Shown one piece after another: positions 23,399-34,900 of a DNA stretch of 64,000 bases; within the stretch, counting starts at the first letter, position 1, and the number at the start of each line of letters is the position of its first letter. The stretch lies in contig NC_080588.1 of assembly GCF_029962835.1 (NCBI RefSeq), positions 28,629,501-28,693,500 of the forward strand. Direction: 5' to 3'. The notes under the pieces were generated by a model. It made no database searches. It was not told the origin of the DNA and saw only the letters and a list, made by a program, of their open reading frames with translations. Made by a program: the position numbers and the translations under genes. Source of the stretch: Magnolia sinica. Lineage: Eukaryota; Streptophyta; Magnoliopsida; Magnoliales; Magnoliaceae.

Positions 23399-23790
23399 CT
23401 AAAGTTAGACCGTAGGTCAAGTCTTTTTTTAGTCTTACTATCTCATCCATGTCCTTTTGGGCCTTCTCCTTGTCCTTTTTAAAGCCTTTAAATTGTACCA
23501 ACTCCTAACCGGTGTGATTCTTGGTCTCTGCGGCACATGACCAAACAATCTGAATCTACTTTCCCTCATCTCATTATCTATTATTGCTGGATTTCCCTTG
23601 AATGGATTCATTTCTAATTCTATCCTTCCTCATCTCGCCACTCATCCATCTTAACATCCTCATTTTAGCTACACATCTTGAACTTGTTGTTCCTTAACTG
23701 CCAAATATTCTGTCCCTAAAGCATGTCTAGTCTTATAGCGATCCTATGAAATTTGAATGGTGTAATGCCATATTGTCTGATTCATGTCAG
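23275..23790 (-). mobile_element. 5'-truncated RTE-type LINE fragment
   Basis: The minus strand, read with frame slips, gives KMRMLRWMSGEMRKDRIRNE, then FRLFGHV near 23545, and the terminal MALDR.EWQNGIHAADSN near 23345-23400. This is the order found at the C-terminus of plant RTE/BovB-like LINE ORFs. Stops are frequent, and the upstream endonuclease and catalytic reverse-transcriptase parts are absent, so it is a dead 5'-truncated copy lying inside a leader intron. Confidence 0.75.
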
Positions 23791-24112
23791 GAGTTGTGGC
23801 ATGAGTTTGATGCTAGCTGCCAACCTGATGCAACCCACCTCCCTTATCCAGGCTTGGGATTGGCAGTGTGAGCATAGGGCTCGTGCAGGCTCTATATAAT
23901 AGACTATTACATAGGATGATTACAATCAAGCACAACCTAATAGTCTATTTAATATGTTGATTACAATCAACGAGTTGTATATAAGATTGATACTTAAAAA
24001 AAAAATAAAAAATTGAGAGTCTATTAGAGCATGACTAGGCACTCGATCTGAGTTGACTTTCATCATTGTCTGAGTAGAAATGCTTTTTAGTTTCAAAAGC
24101 TTAGTAAATTGT

Positions 24113-24242
24113 TAGGTTGGCAATGGGCCAGCCCACAGACTGAGAAGAACCCAATTTTTAAAACAAGGTTGGCCAGTAGACCCGTACTGAGCCGTTCAAG
24201 AATTGGGCCTAGACCATTCCAGGCCTGCCCATTGCCACCCTA
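24113..24242. mobile_element. Short palindromic MITE-like element
   Basis: The ends TAGGTTGGCAATGGGCC (from 24113) and GGCCTGCCCATTGCCACCCTA (to 24242) are inverted repeats of each other with few mismatches, spanning 130 bp. I find no clear target duplication. It lies in the last leader intron. Confidence 0.5.
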
Positions 24243-24712
24243 ATATGAGTTGATTTATTTAGTTTTCATGTACTTAACTGATTTTTTGTCAGACCTGGTC
24301 GAGTCTTTTGAGTTCTCGGTTGAGAGTTTCATGTTCTCAAGCCCTTCCATGCTTCAAGAAAAGCAAGTTACTCAATAACTCAACCCTAGCTTTGAGATCA
24401 GTTGACATGGAATTATATTGGGCATTTGATGAAGTTTATGAATACCATGAAAGCAGCATTCAGTTGCATGAAGTATTGAATGTGCTTGTTCACACCAGCT
24501 CATCACATGAAAACCAGAGTTGGTTTATTGTTTTTTCATTTTACTCTGCTGAAACTGTGACATGCCCATTTCTCCCCCTGTTTTTTGTTTTTGTTTCAAT
24601 GCAATTTCCATCCTCTGCAGTATCATGTGTTTTCTCCCCTAATTAGCCAACGACTGCATCTCTCCAGGCAACCAAAAGTCATCTGTGCACATCTTTACAA
24701 ACTGTGAAAGAT

Positions 24713-26329
24713 ATGGAAAGGGTTATCACCCCAGTGTCCCTGCCGGAGGGAGCTGATTTGAGGAGCATTTCAACGGGTAAAACAATAAGGAGGGCTTCAT
24801 TAACTCCTTCAAGTGGAGAAGAAAAGCTTCTTCCTCACTATCTACGAGCTTCTACAAGTTCGTGCCATGATTTCTGTAAATATGGAAGAAAACATGCCTT
24901 CGAAGCAAAGGGGAGAAAATCTGTTTCTCGTAAGCTCATGGGAGATATTGTAACCACATTAAAAAACCAGAACCAGATAAAAAATGTAAACCTTGCAGAG
25001 AGAAAAGAGAAACCACTAATCAAGCTGAAGGCCTCACCTGAGCTGAAAACAGAATTATCTGACAAACCAAAAATCACCAGCCGAAAGGTTTCGTTGCCTA
25101 CCAAGAAAATTGAGGTCTCTGATAAACATGTTATATCTTTGAAGCTGACACCTACGGTGGCAAAATCACCTGAGCTGAAAATAGAATTATCCAGCAAACC
25201 CAAAATCACCGTCCAAAAGGCTTTGATGCCTGCCAAGAAAATCGAGATATCTGATAAACATGTCATAGCTACGAAGCTCACACCTGTGGGGACAAAGTCA
25301 TCATCACCATCAAGTCCTTCAAGAGGTTTAAGTGGTAGAAGAAAAGGTACCAGCAGCCCACTTGATTCTTCCAGAGGTCTAAATAGTCGAAGAAACAGTG
25401 AGCCATCTGATTCGACTGGAGGTGTGGGTGGTAGAGGAAACACCGGCTTGTTGAAACCCGGGGAGAAGAAGTTACTGAAACCTCCTATACTTTCTCTGTC
25501 CCCACGAGCTCACATTATCAGAGTCCCAAGCTCAAACCAAATGAAATATGGGAACACGAAAGTGGCTTCTCTTGCAACAAATCGAAGCGTGGCCAGAAAA
25601 CCCAGTGGCGAGAAAGTTAGGGAAAAGACATTGTATGTCATCAAGCTAAAACCAGTCAACAAAATCATCGAGCCCGTTCGGCACAGAAGTCGCACCAACC
25701 GATCACATCCATCATTGTTATCGCTGCTGCCATCATCGACGCCACCATCATCATGTCGCTTGTTGTCATTGGAAGATGAAGAAAGGTATGGGAAGTCTGA
25801 GCCTTCAGTTAACAAAGCGGGTGATTCCTTCCCTAGACGCAATCGCACAAAGAGCCTAGGTGAAATTTCAAAATGTGGAGGCAACATGATGCTGAGAAGA
25901 GTGGCGACAGTTGGTGCTGAAGATAAATGCGTGCAGGAGAAACTAAGATTTAGGAGAGGAAAGGTGGTTAGTGTTGAGTCCGAGACTAATACCCCAAGGA
26001 GACTTAGATTTAGGCAAGGGAGAGCACTGGCCGAGAACACTAAAGTTGAAGCTGGAAGGAGGAGCTTTCGGAGGAAGAGAATGTTGGGTGGCAGCGAATC
26101 AAATTCTGCGAACCCTGAGTCTCTAAAAGTTGTGTTGAGACATCAAGACATGCAAGGAAAGAAAGAAGAGCAAGGATTGCTCAATGATGTGATTGAGGAA
26201 ACTGCCAACAAGCTGGTCGAGACAAGGAAGAGCAAGGTGAAGGCATTGGTTGGTGCTTTCGAAACTGTCATCTCACTTCAAGAAAGCAAACCTGCTGCTG
26301 CTGCTACTGCTACGACTGCCACTGTTTGA
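24713..26329 (+). CDS. Plant calmodulin-binding domain protein
   Basis: The frame runs from ATG at 24713 to TGA at 26327-26329 and predicts 538 residues in a single coding exon. The start was chosen because it is the first in-frame ATG after the splice acceptor at 24667; the three upstream codons begin with GTG. The protein is very basic and Ser/Lys-rich. The C-terminal third carries the pattern of the plant calmodulin-binding domain family: LRFRRGKV (about residue 411), LRFRQGRA (about 431), SFRRKR, then VVLRHQD (about 474) and an amphipathic segment LLNDVIEETANKLVETRKSK to VKALVGAFETVISL (489-522). Such proteins bind calmodulin in response to calcium; the cellular role of this one is not evident. 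A 40-residue internal duplication lies at 108-147 and 152-191. It ends in an Ala/Thr tail. No frameshift or stop is seen. Confidence 0.85.
   Translation: MERVITPVSLPEGADLRSISTGKTIRRASLTPSSGEEKLLPHYLRASTSSCHDFCKYGRKHAFEAKGRKSVSRKLMGDIVTTLKNQNQIKNVNLAERKEKPLIKLKASPELKTELSDKPKITSRKVSLPTKKIEVSDKHVISLKLTPTVAKSPELKIELSSKPKITVQKALMPAKKIEISDKHVIATKLTPVGTKSSSPSSPSRGLSGRRKGTSSPLDSSRGLNSRRNSEPSDSTGGVGGRGNTGLLKPGEKKLLKPPILSLSPRAHIIRVPSSNQMKYGNTKVASLATNRSVARKPSGEKVREKTLYVIKLKPVNKIIEPVRHRSRTNRSHPSLLSLLPSSTPPSSCRLLSLEDEERYGKSEPSVNKAGDSFPRRNRTKSLGEISKCGGNMMLRRVATVGAEDKCVQEKLRFRRGKVVSVESETNTPRRLRFRQGRALAENTKVEAGRRSFRRKRMLGGSESNSANPESLKVVLRHQDMQGKKEEQGLLNDVIEETANKLVETRKSKVKALVGAFETVISLQESKPAAAATATTATV
25025..25276 (+). 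repeat. Intragenic 132-bp coding duplication
   Basis: Two copies of a 40-residue block starting SPELK(T/I)EL and ending KLTP are spaced 44 residues apart (DNA roughly 25034-25153 and 25166-25285). By eye 29 of 40 residues are identical, including KPKIT and SDKHVI. The phase is preserved. Confidence 0.85.
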
Positions 26330-27440
26330 GTTGCTGATGTTGGTTTGTCTTTGCTTCCGATTTTCACAATGCGATGATACTTTCTTTTGTGGTAATTGAG
26401 ATGTTTGGATGGACGACTGCCATAAATTCGTCTGTTAAAAAAAAAAAAATCAATTAAGTGAGGAAATTTTCTTTTTCTTTTTGTTTTCTACATGTATTTG
26501 AAAATGGAACATTTGAAGGCTTGTGGGTGTTTTTTGTAAATGAATAGAATCTCTGTTCAGTGAAGAATGCTGATGAGTTTTTGGAGTGATCTTGTCGTAT
26601 GCCTATGATCTGAGGCAGGTTTGTGCAAGTTTTCATTTGTGAAATGTGGAGTCTGGCATTGGTAATCCAGACCATTGGTGTTTCCCACCACGGATGGATG
26701 AGTGATCAAGGTTCTCTCAGATCGGAAGATTCTAGCTCTGATCTTGAGTCCTTTGGGGGTTGAATTATATCTCATCTTAACTGTCTATCTGCCCCTTACA
26801 TTATTGAGGAGACCTTTATGCATGCTCCATCGTTGGTGAGGATCCAACAAAGCAGTGGCCCGAACGTTTTCTCCTGTTGTTGAGGATGGATGCTTCATTT
26901 ATATTAAAATTTCGGTATGCCATTGATCCATGTAATAGAACCACATAGTGATTGGTAGTTTAAAAAGGTAGCATTTTATGATAATAGAACCACCTAGTGA
27001 TACCAACCCACGTTGGCTGGGTTGGGGTGATTTCAATTTTGCTCTTTTCACCCCACAAAACCTAGTGGGCGGCCCAGATTTGGAACTGATTTGAGTGGGG
27101 TTGGTCAGCTAGGCAAAGACCTAGCCCATGGTCGTCAGTCCTATCTCTGGGTAAAAACATCAATTGAGTACATAATAGGAGAAGAGAGTTCAAGAAGGTT
27201 TCCATAACAATCCCCTAGGAGAATTGGCTTGTCCTAACATTAGCTCACACCATCGAATCCTCCACACCCAAAGATGGTTTTAAACTTGATGAAGCGTTTC
27301 CAAGAGACAAATGAAACCTCTCCCTTGGTGGTCAAGTTCTTCCTTGGACAAACATATTTATTGGTAATCAATCACCATTCTCCACATCTGCCCTTCTTCC
27401 TGTAAACACTAGATTGTAATACCCACATCCTTTTTGGCAC
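26330..27440. other. 3' flank and intergenic spacer
   Basis: This is the 3' untranslated region of the calmodulin-binding protein gene followed by spacer. A poly-A run lies at 26437-26449. No classical AATAAA is obvious; AATGAATAGAAT near 26538 is the nearest candidate. No other gene is supported. Confidence 0.5.
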
Positions 27441-27853
27441 CTTCCCGATTACCCTGGCTTCTGTGTGTGTCCGACCGCATCCTTGTGTGAGCACTTGGGC
27501 TTCTTATCTGTGTGAAACCACACATCCCATAAATGCGCTTTGTTCCTCTTGTCTTGCCACCCTTGTGCGGCCGTACCTCATACATACCCCAACCTTTCCT
27601 TTGATCCCTGCGTGTACCCCGTTGTCTCAGAAACCTCGTGTGTGCACAATTGTGCGTGTCTATGCCCTTTCACACATGTTTCCCTTGACCCTTCCCAGGT
27701 GCATGCATAACCTCGAGCAAGAATGCAACCCCCCGATGCCCAAAATCATAAGCCCATTCAACAAATCCCACTCATTTTCTCTTACCTCTCCCTTACATCA
27801 CCTTCTAATAATCCCTCCACTCACTCTCTCTCTTTCCACCTACACTCTCTCCT
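27441..27853. other. C/T-rich spacer, no supported gene
   Basis: Pyrimidine-rich sequence with an open frame on the plus strand that begins among TGTGTGTC words and lacks recognisable domains or codon structure. It ends by running into the 335-bp duplication. I regard it as non-coding. Confidence 0.5.
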
Positions 27854-28506
27854 CATGCCACTTCACCTCCATGCTTGCCACCTCATCCTCTCTTTGTGAC
27901 ACCTTACTTCCACTCCATTTCTAACAAATGCATGTTAAACAACACAATCTACTCACCTCCCACAAACCCATAGTTAGCTAAACCTCCCTAACTCAAGCCT
28001 TAGTTAGTCTCCCATACCTTGGTTAGTGTTGGAAGGTTAGTTGCTAGGGGAATTTCGTCGAAGGAGAGAAGGAGAAAAGAAAGAAAGAAAGAAGGAAAGA
28101 GTGGTGATTGAACCATGATGTATGTGTCCTATCCATGCCATCCATCCATTTTTCGAGAATATTTTATGGCATGAATCCACTCTTTCCCCATGCCACTTCA
28201 CCTCCATGCTTGCCACCTCATCCTCTCTTTGTGACACCTTACTTCCACTCCATTTCTAACAAATGCATGTTAAACAACACAATCTACTCACCTCCCACAA
28301 ACCCATAGTTAGCTAAACCTCCCTAACTCAAGCCTTAGTTAGTCTCCCATACCTTGGTTAGTGTTGGAAGGTTAGTTGCTAGGGGAATTTCATCGAAGGA
28401 GAGAAGGAGAAAGGAAAGAAAGAAAGGAAAGAGTGGTGATTGAAACATGATGTATGTGTCCTATCCATGCCATCCATCCATTTTTTGAGAATATTTTATG
28501 GCATGA
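27854..28506 (+). repeat. 335-bp tandem duplication
   Basis: Copy 1 (27854-28188) and copy 2 (28189 to about 28506) both start CATGCCACTTCACCTCC and are nearly identical. They share a purine patch (gaaagaaagaaa) and end inside a MITE terminus ('ccatccatccattttt'). Copy 2 continues into the rest of that MITE, so the duplication included part of the MITE's left end. Confidence 0.9.
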
Positions 28507-28905
28507 ACCCAAAAATGAGGTAGATCTGAATCTCATATGGAGCACACCACTGGAAAGAGTGGTGATTGAACACACCATTGAAAACTTCTTAAGGGCCACA
28601 AAAACTTTTGGATTAAGCCGATATTTGTGTTTTCTCTTCATTCAGATGTGCATGACCTAAACAACAGGTTGGATGACAAATAAACATTACACTGAGCCCT
28701 TTGGAAGTTTTTAATGGTGGGCATTCAATCACCACTATTTTCTTGTGGTGTGGTATATACAATTTTTGTGGCCCTAGGAAGTTTTTAATTGTGGGCATTC
28801 AATTGCCACTATTTTTAATGGTGGGCATCACTGTGGACACTAGTGGGGAATGGATGGACAGTGTGTGTGTTTGTGTGTGTATAACACAGATATCATGGTG
28901 TGCGA
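28436..28905. mobile_element. Palindromic GTGGGCC-type MITE
   Basis: The left end reads 'catgatgtatgtgtcctatcc' with 'ccatccatccattttt'. The middle has 'ccattgaaaacttctt', 'gatatttgtgttttc' and 'ggttggatgacaaataaac'. The right end has 'atggatggacagtgtgtgtg' with 'tatcatggtgtg', reverse-complementary to the left. The order matches the copy at 50041-50520. Confidence 0.65.
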
Positions 28906-29290
28906 ACCCGAGATGCATGTACGGCTTTAATCATGTGATCATACACAGTATGGACGGCCACCAAATTATGATGTATGTGGGACCCTTAATTTACTGATCA
29001 TGTGATATACGTACAGTCACTAATCTTGTGATTATTGTGATGCTTGTATGACCACTTGATCATGTGAGATGTGTAATCTTGTGTGGCCACCAATCTATGT
29101 GAACTTGAGAATTCTGTGCCCAACTTATGCGATTTTGTATGTAATTTGGTGAAGTGAACGGCCCACTTACCTATGCGACCTTGTGATCAAGAATGACAAT
29201 TTGATAGTGTGATATTGGTATGTATAGCTATTAGACCATGTGACCATGTAATATATGTATGTCGCTTACCCTATAATTATCTTATTAGCC
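28906..29290 (+). repeat. Degenerate CATGTGA/ACC-word repeat region
   Basis: Words such as 'atcatgtgat', 'gaccatgtgacc' and 'ccaccaatctatgtgaac' recur at irregular 30-45-bp spacing over almost 400 bases. The unit is too degenerate for a firm consensus by eye. No gene is present. Confidence 0.45.
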
Positions 29291-31990
29291 AAGATAGAAA
29301 TCATATGCAACATTCCCCATGTTTCCGTGTCAAAAGATAAGGCCAGCCTATGCATTCTTATCTCCACATCAGCCCATTCCTAAAATAGTGATTGTTACCA
29401 TCACGTTGAAAGATTTTCTCTCCTCCAACCATGAAATTAGTTTTACATCAAAATTGTAGTTATATATTCACGTGTACAGACTCATCTTCACTTATTTTCA
29501 AGCATTATTCAACAAATCTTGGTTCTTCCTTTGATCCTCCACTCCACACACTTTGATTATCATTTTTTGATCTTCAAATCTTCAGATGCTCAATTCTTCA
29601 ATTCTTCAATCCTAATTCTTTCGGGCTTTAATTTGTCACTTTACTCACAGATTTTTCTTAGACTTCAAAATCTTCCTGCAACTTGAGAACATATCCAATT
29701 AAACCTTTTTAACACTTAGGGCCTGTTTGGTTTTACCAAATACCAGCAAATCGGGTGAAAAGGGTAATTATGACTTTTCACACCTATTTGAATTTTAATG
29801 TATTCGGCTGCATTTATAAGTGAATCCACAGTTGGATGGATTCGGTAGTAAGGTAGTCGCCAAATCTTGCACATTACAGGTACTCGATGAGATTTCATCT
29901 GACACCCATCTGCAAGATTGATAACAGTATGGTGGTTCGCGGGACACCACTGCTATCCAAACTACGAATAAACAGTTGCTTCCTGTTTATATTTTCATCT
30001 TTGCCTTTGCGAACTTCATCTCATTCTCACTGACACTTGAATAAGATTTTCACCAGCAAGGTAAGATCCAGTTCTAGTCGATGACGTTTTTAGAAATCAT
30101 TCCTAGATCTTGTTGGAAGCTTGCCATCCTCGCATGGTTATCTTCTTCAAAGTTATATATATATGCTAACCGTCTCTCTCCCTCTTCTCGACAGTTTGTA
30201 AAGGATAGATCTTGGTGGTAGACGACGTTACATCCACCTTCATCGCTGCGTGATCTGTTGGGAACAGGAATTTCGTTTCTAAGGTTCGTCCTCTTCTTTC
30301 GGTAGACAACTTCACTCGCCATGGCTTGCTTTTAAGAAAAATTACCTCCATTCCTCTACTAGCCATCAGATATTGGGTCGTTTGTATATGCACCATCAAA
30401 TTTTCCACAACAGTCATCTGATATCCAAACAGGTACGCTCCGATTGTTGGTATTTTATAGCCTTGAGAGGGTTTTTTATAAATGTTTTTGAGATTTTGTG
30501 ATGAATTTCAGAAATCTGGGTTGTTGTTGTATATGTTTTTGTAGAGATTTTTTGGATAATAAAATGTTAAAGCTGCGTCGAAGCCTTTGTAGGATTTTGA
30601 GTAGGAGAGGCTTTTGATCGATTGCATGGCAAGAAGTTTTTTAAAAGACTTTGCCTTTTGCGGACCGTTTGGATAAACCGCAAAAGCCGTATGATGCCAG
30701 AATGGGGTGGTCTTACGTGCTCTCTTTATTCGTTACCAGTCATACAGTGGAATGTCCGAGTGGACGTTGAGTCCTCTGTTTACTTTCTGTCTACCCTATG
30801 TTTAACTTCTTTCTTACATGATGTTTATGACAGTTATTACTATAAATCCTCTATTTACCTTCTGTCAGATTTTCATACATAAACAGAAACATGGAAGAGA
30901 GATGGATATTTTTGGGGAGGTCGATAAGCTTTTTGGGTAGATACATATAAACAGTGGGGCCCATCTGATGAACGACTTGCATCTCATACAGATGTACCGC
31001 ATTGCCACATCGGTTGGCAGGTAGATGGCTTGACATTCGTGCATGTGTTTTCCATGAATATTAGATGACAACTTCAAAACTTTCGATCCTTTTATTTGAA
31101 TGCAATCTTAGATTTTTTTACTTGTTAAGTAGTTATTTTGTAAGAATTAAAAATGTACAATTAAAATATTTGATTTCACATCAGGCGCCCCCCCCCCCCC
31201 CCCTTTTTTTCCAATTTGTTGTCCAAACGGGTCTGCGACAAGAAATCCCTACCAACGGCAGAACGGTGCCAATTAGCTTTGTGGTGCTATCAATGAGTAC
31301 TGCATGACTCTTTGTATTATACTCAACGAGTATAATCCAAATGGGTCCTATAATGAAATCCACATTGTTCAATCGTATTTGTATTATCATCTGCATATTA
31401 CTATACAGATAAAGAAAAGAAATTTTGACTGTCGCTGTTTTCTTATATCTCTGTTGTGATCTTGTTTCTCTGTTGTGAATTGTATAATATTGATTTATTG
31501 TTTATTAGTTTGTCCATTGGTATATGGCTACCACTAGTTAGTCCCATTCAATGACTGGTCTAGATACAGAAATTCTTTGTCCAGATGAACGGTAGTCATA
31601 ATTAAAAAGGTCATATGTAATGCTCGCTTGGTAAAATTCAATTTCCTGCTTGAGTATGCCTATCATGCACAAGACTGATAACTTGTTCATTTTTGTAAAA
31701 AACTGACATGCTAGTGAAAGCACTTATCCCAAACCCATTGGACCAGTCAAGACTATTAACATACTGCTTTGGTTTATGAAAAAAAAAATCACACTCAAAC
31801 GAAGTTCGAGAAGGTTAGACCAGTGTAAACAGGCAGGTGATCTTGGTTGTATTGGTAATAATCCTTGGTAATGATCCCTAGGCTTCTTTGGTCATGACTC
31901 TACAGATAGATAATGAAATGCTTTCTTCGTTTGTTGTTGTTGGGTTCAGTTTTGCTTTCTGTTGTGATTGTATGATCAATTTTGACAAAT
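29291..31990. other. Gene-free interval with GGGCCTGTTTGG-type boundaries
   Basis: No coding region is supported. Several TIR-like words occur: 'agggcctgtttggtttt' at 29717, 'atccaaacaggtac' at 30422, 'accgtttggat' at 30664, 'gtccaaacgggtc' at 31221 and 'atccaaatgggtc' at 31337. These suggest decayed DNA-transposon ends, but I could not pair them with target duplications. A pure C16 run followed by T7 lies at 31188-31210. Confidence 0.35.
31188..31210 (+). repeat. C16-T7 homopolymer pair
   Basis: Sixteen consecutive C followed by seven T. The length may be unreliable in the assembly because such runs are error-prone. Confidence 0.9.
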
Positions 31991-31999
31991 GTATGTAGA

Positions 32000-34900
32000 G
32001 TTTATGATTAAAAAGGACCCATGATACATATAATAGTAATCATAATAACTTTTATCATTGAGGAAATCTCACCCATTGACATCCTATGCACCCGGTATGC
32101 TCAAGTAATATTTTCGGTGTCCACACATGCGGCCATCCACAAATGTCCCTGTGGAGGTAAGGCCCTGATGAAGCAAGGGCGGTATCATCATGAAATGCGA
32201 TGCCAATGCATGAGTCGCACACACAGATCATGCACAAGTTTCAGGCACTCAATGTGCATAAGGGGAGAAACTCCATCCCTCAATGACCACCATACAATGC
32301 AATCAATTCATACAGATGATGCATATGGGTCGCAACGATGTAAGTGTGCTACCTGTGGAATATGGAATCGTACGTCCTAAGGAGGGTCAAGATCTAGGCA
32401 CATAGACAGGTATTCTAAGAAGAAAAGAAGTCCTCTAGTAGGAGCCCAGTACTTTGGGATGGCCCACAAACTAAGAGAGTCAAAATCCTAAGGAGGAACG
32501 GTCCTAGCCAGGCCCAAGGTGGGCCTTTAACCACCTATAAGGGCCTCTATGGGCCTACCTTAGGGCCACCAAGGAGGACATCCAACCTCAACTAGGTCCT
32601 AAAAGGTAGCCTGCTACGTATGCAAAGAAAGGTCCAAGGCATAATCAATCCATGGCCTAGTGAGCCATACACTAAGCCCAAAAACAAAGGCAACCTGGTG
32701 GGCCCTTAAGCAAGGTTAGGGCCCAACCATAAGGGTCATAGGTTCACTCATTGTGGTGGGCCTAATGGGCAGCCCATTATCCCAACATATGTGAAATCCT
32801 TAAATTTTTAACACAAGTAAGTTGGGCCTCACATCTCGGCCCAAGTATGGATTTATTATAGTGGGCAAACAAGGGCCCAACTACTTGAATATTTGGCCCA
32901 TAAGGCCCATCACAATGACATGGTAAATATAGGACCCAAGGGTTCAATGGGCCTATCAAAAGTTCCAGCCCAACCAAGGCTATAAGGCCCATACTTAACT
33001 AAGAGACTAGCCCAAGAAGAACCCATTTGGGATGGGCCTTTAATCATACACTAATTAAGCCAAAAATAAAAAAATAAAATTAAGATGGTAAGATACTGAC
33101 TTAAATCCTCCTCAAATCTAGTGGGTCATATTGCCCCAAAGAATATCTATAGGCAACAATTATTGGGCTCAATGCCAAATTCCAACCCACCCAAATTTCT
33201 GGGTTGGTTGGAGTTCAACAATAGAAGTATTTCTTAGTATAATTAATTCTTGATGGCTCACACACATCATTGTGGGCCCCACCAGATGAGAGAGGATATG
33301 CAATACATATATCAAATGGGTCAGGCCGTTGGAATGCAAGCCCAGCAGTAGCCTAAGGCAGGGATGTCCCATGTGTAGGTAGCCCTATGGGCCTGGGGTG
33401 TCTGGCCCAAAAATTCACCCAATGGGCCCCAATTGAATAAAAAGGAGGGAAAGGATGATCAATCCCCTAAGGACCCCACGTGGATGGGTGGTGGGATATA
33501 CAACACATCAAGGTGGGCCCACGAAGCAGGCTGGACGACCCAGCCTGGGCGTCCCTGCCTAGCAGACCACTTCCAGCTGTACCACGGGAAACTCAAATGT
33601 CTTTTGGGTATGAAATTTTACAAAGTGATACTTTAATAGGTGACCCACACCTCCACAAAATTTTAAGATTTTCGGACACTTAAAAATATTTTAATTTATT
33701 TAAATGAAACAGACTGTCCAGAAAATCGGACTGATCTAGACGTCCCAACGTGGTGGGCCAGTCCTGCCCTCGCCACGGTGTACACAGGAGTCCATTGGCC
33801 CTGAAATTTGGTAAGTGAGTCCTAGCATAGGTGGAACACATCTCTAAAAAATTTCAGAATTTTTAGACATATATAAATATTTTAATTTATTTAAAGAAAT
33901 CAATGTCCTAAAAATCGGACTGATATGGACAACATATTGTAATGGGCCGGTCCAGCCACCACCATGGTGTGTACAGGTGTCCATTGGCCCCAAAATTTTT
34001 TAGGTGGGTCCTATCATGAGTGGGATACCTCCCTGTAAATTTTCATAATTTTTATACACCTAAAAGTATTTTAATACATTTCGGAATTCCAACCTGTCCA
34101 GGGTGGATTGTTGCTGGAATTGTATCTGTCCCTATGTTTGGGACCACATGGGGTGTGCTTGGACCCACCCAAACCCTTGGAAAATTGGGGGAAAAGGTGG
34201 CCCTACATTTGAAAAATAAGTGGGGTCCACTGGAATGGCCCACTTCTTCCAAAAAGTCAGGTGAATATAGTGTTTTCCTCCATACTGTATTGTTGAACTG
34301 TCCAGAAATTTCTGGGCAGTTAGACATCTTTGGCCCAACCCATGGGCCTCAATCATGAGAGGTAGGGTGTGGGCTCCATACCACATCAAAGTGGGGTCCA
34401 CACACTACAAAAATCCTAAAAAAATTTAGAATAAAAAGGCCTACAAATAGGTCTAAACAGTAACTCAAAATACATGCTCTAACTGGGCCTGAAATCTGGA
34501 CAGCAACATAGGCTGTCCATATTTCAGCCCATGCAAATAAATCAAGGGGTCCATAGCCCTGTTTCCTCATGTGGGGCCTACCTTGATAGGTTCACAAAAT
34601 TTCAGACCCATCAGAGCTCTCAAGCCTCTAAAAAATCCATTTTAGAGGCCATCCAGACCATGCATGCATGATTGGGCCTAGACGTCCAATCAAGGTGGGC
34701 TTGGACGTCCCATCTTGCTGGGGGCCCGGGATATTGCTGACCTACTTTAGTGGGCCACATATCATCAGAAAATATACAGAAGTAGACAAGGGAAAGGAGG
34801 AGTAAGATCGGTCATAGGTGGGAGGTCCCGCCACTAATGGACCACCCACACACAAATCTACACCATCACTATATCATACACTTACATACAAGCCAAGATA

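Larger units (their letters stand above)
19607..24712 (+). promoter_or_regulatory. Promoter and intron-containing 5' leader of the calmodulin-binding protein gene (model)
   Basis: The coding sequence begins shortly after a strong splice acceptor (TCTCTCCAG, exon from 24668), so the leader must be spliced. Plausible leader exons are one ending at 20034 (AGAG|GTATCG) with a CT- and purine-rich start region from about 19700, one at 21024-21147 (GGTGCAG|GGGG...GAAAG|GTATG), and one at 22519-22585 (TTTTTCAG|GTTGAG...GGGAG|GTTTT). The exact transcript is inference. The introns hold a CT microsatellite (20902-20939), a 213-bp duplication, a LINE-tail array and a short MITE-like palindrome. Leader introns of this length could influence expression, but nothing in the sequence shows how. 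Confidence 0.45.

Noticed and set aside
24308-24646. 112-codon plus-strand frame just upstream of the calmodulin-binding protein
   Set aside because: It lies before a strong splice acceptor at 24667, ends in a stop, and reads as intron-like T-rich sequence; no domain.
24838-26040. Two long minus-strand frames antisense to the calmodulin-binding protein
   Set aside because: Shadows of the real plus-strand coding exon.
27463-27924. 153-codon Cys/Pro/Leu-rich frame
   Set aside because: Pyrimidine-rich composition, no domain, overlaps a tandem duplication whose second copy is not maintained in frame.
30074-30417. Two overlapping minus-strand frames of about 82 codons
   Set aside because: No domain, no splice context, and located in a region with decayed TIR-like words.
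34020-34401. Overlapping 90-112-codon frames on both strands
   Set aside because: Inside the repetitive LTR-type sequence; no similarity to any family I recognise.
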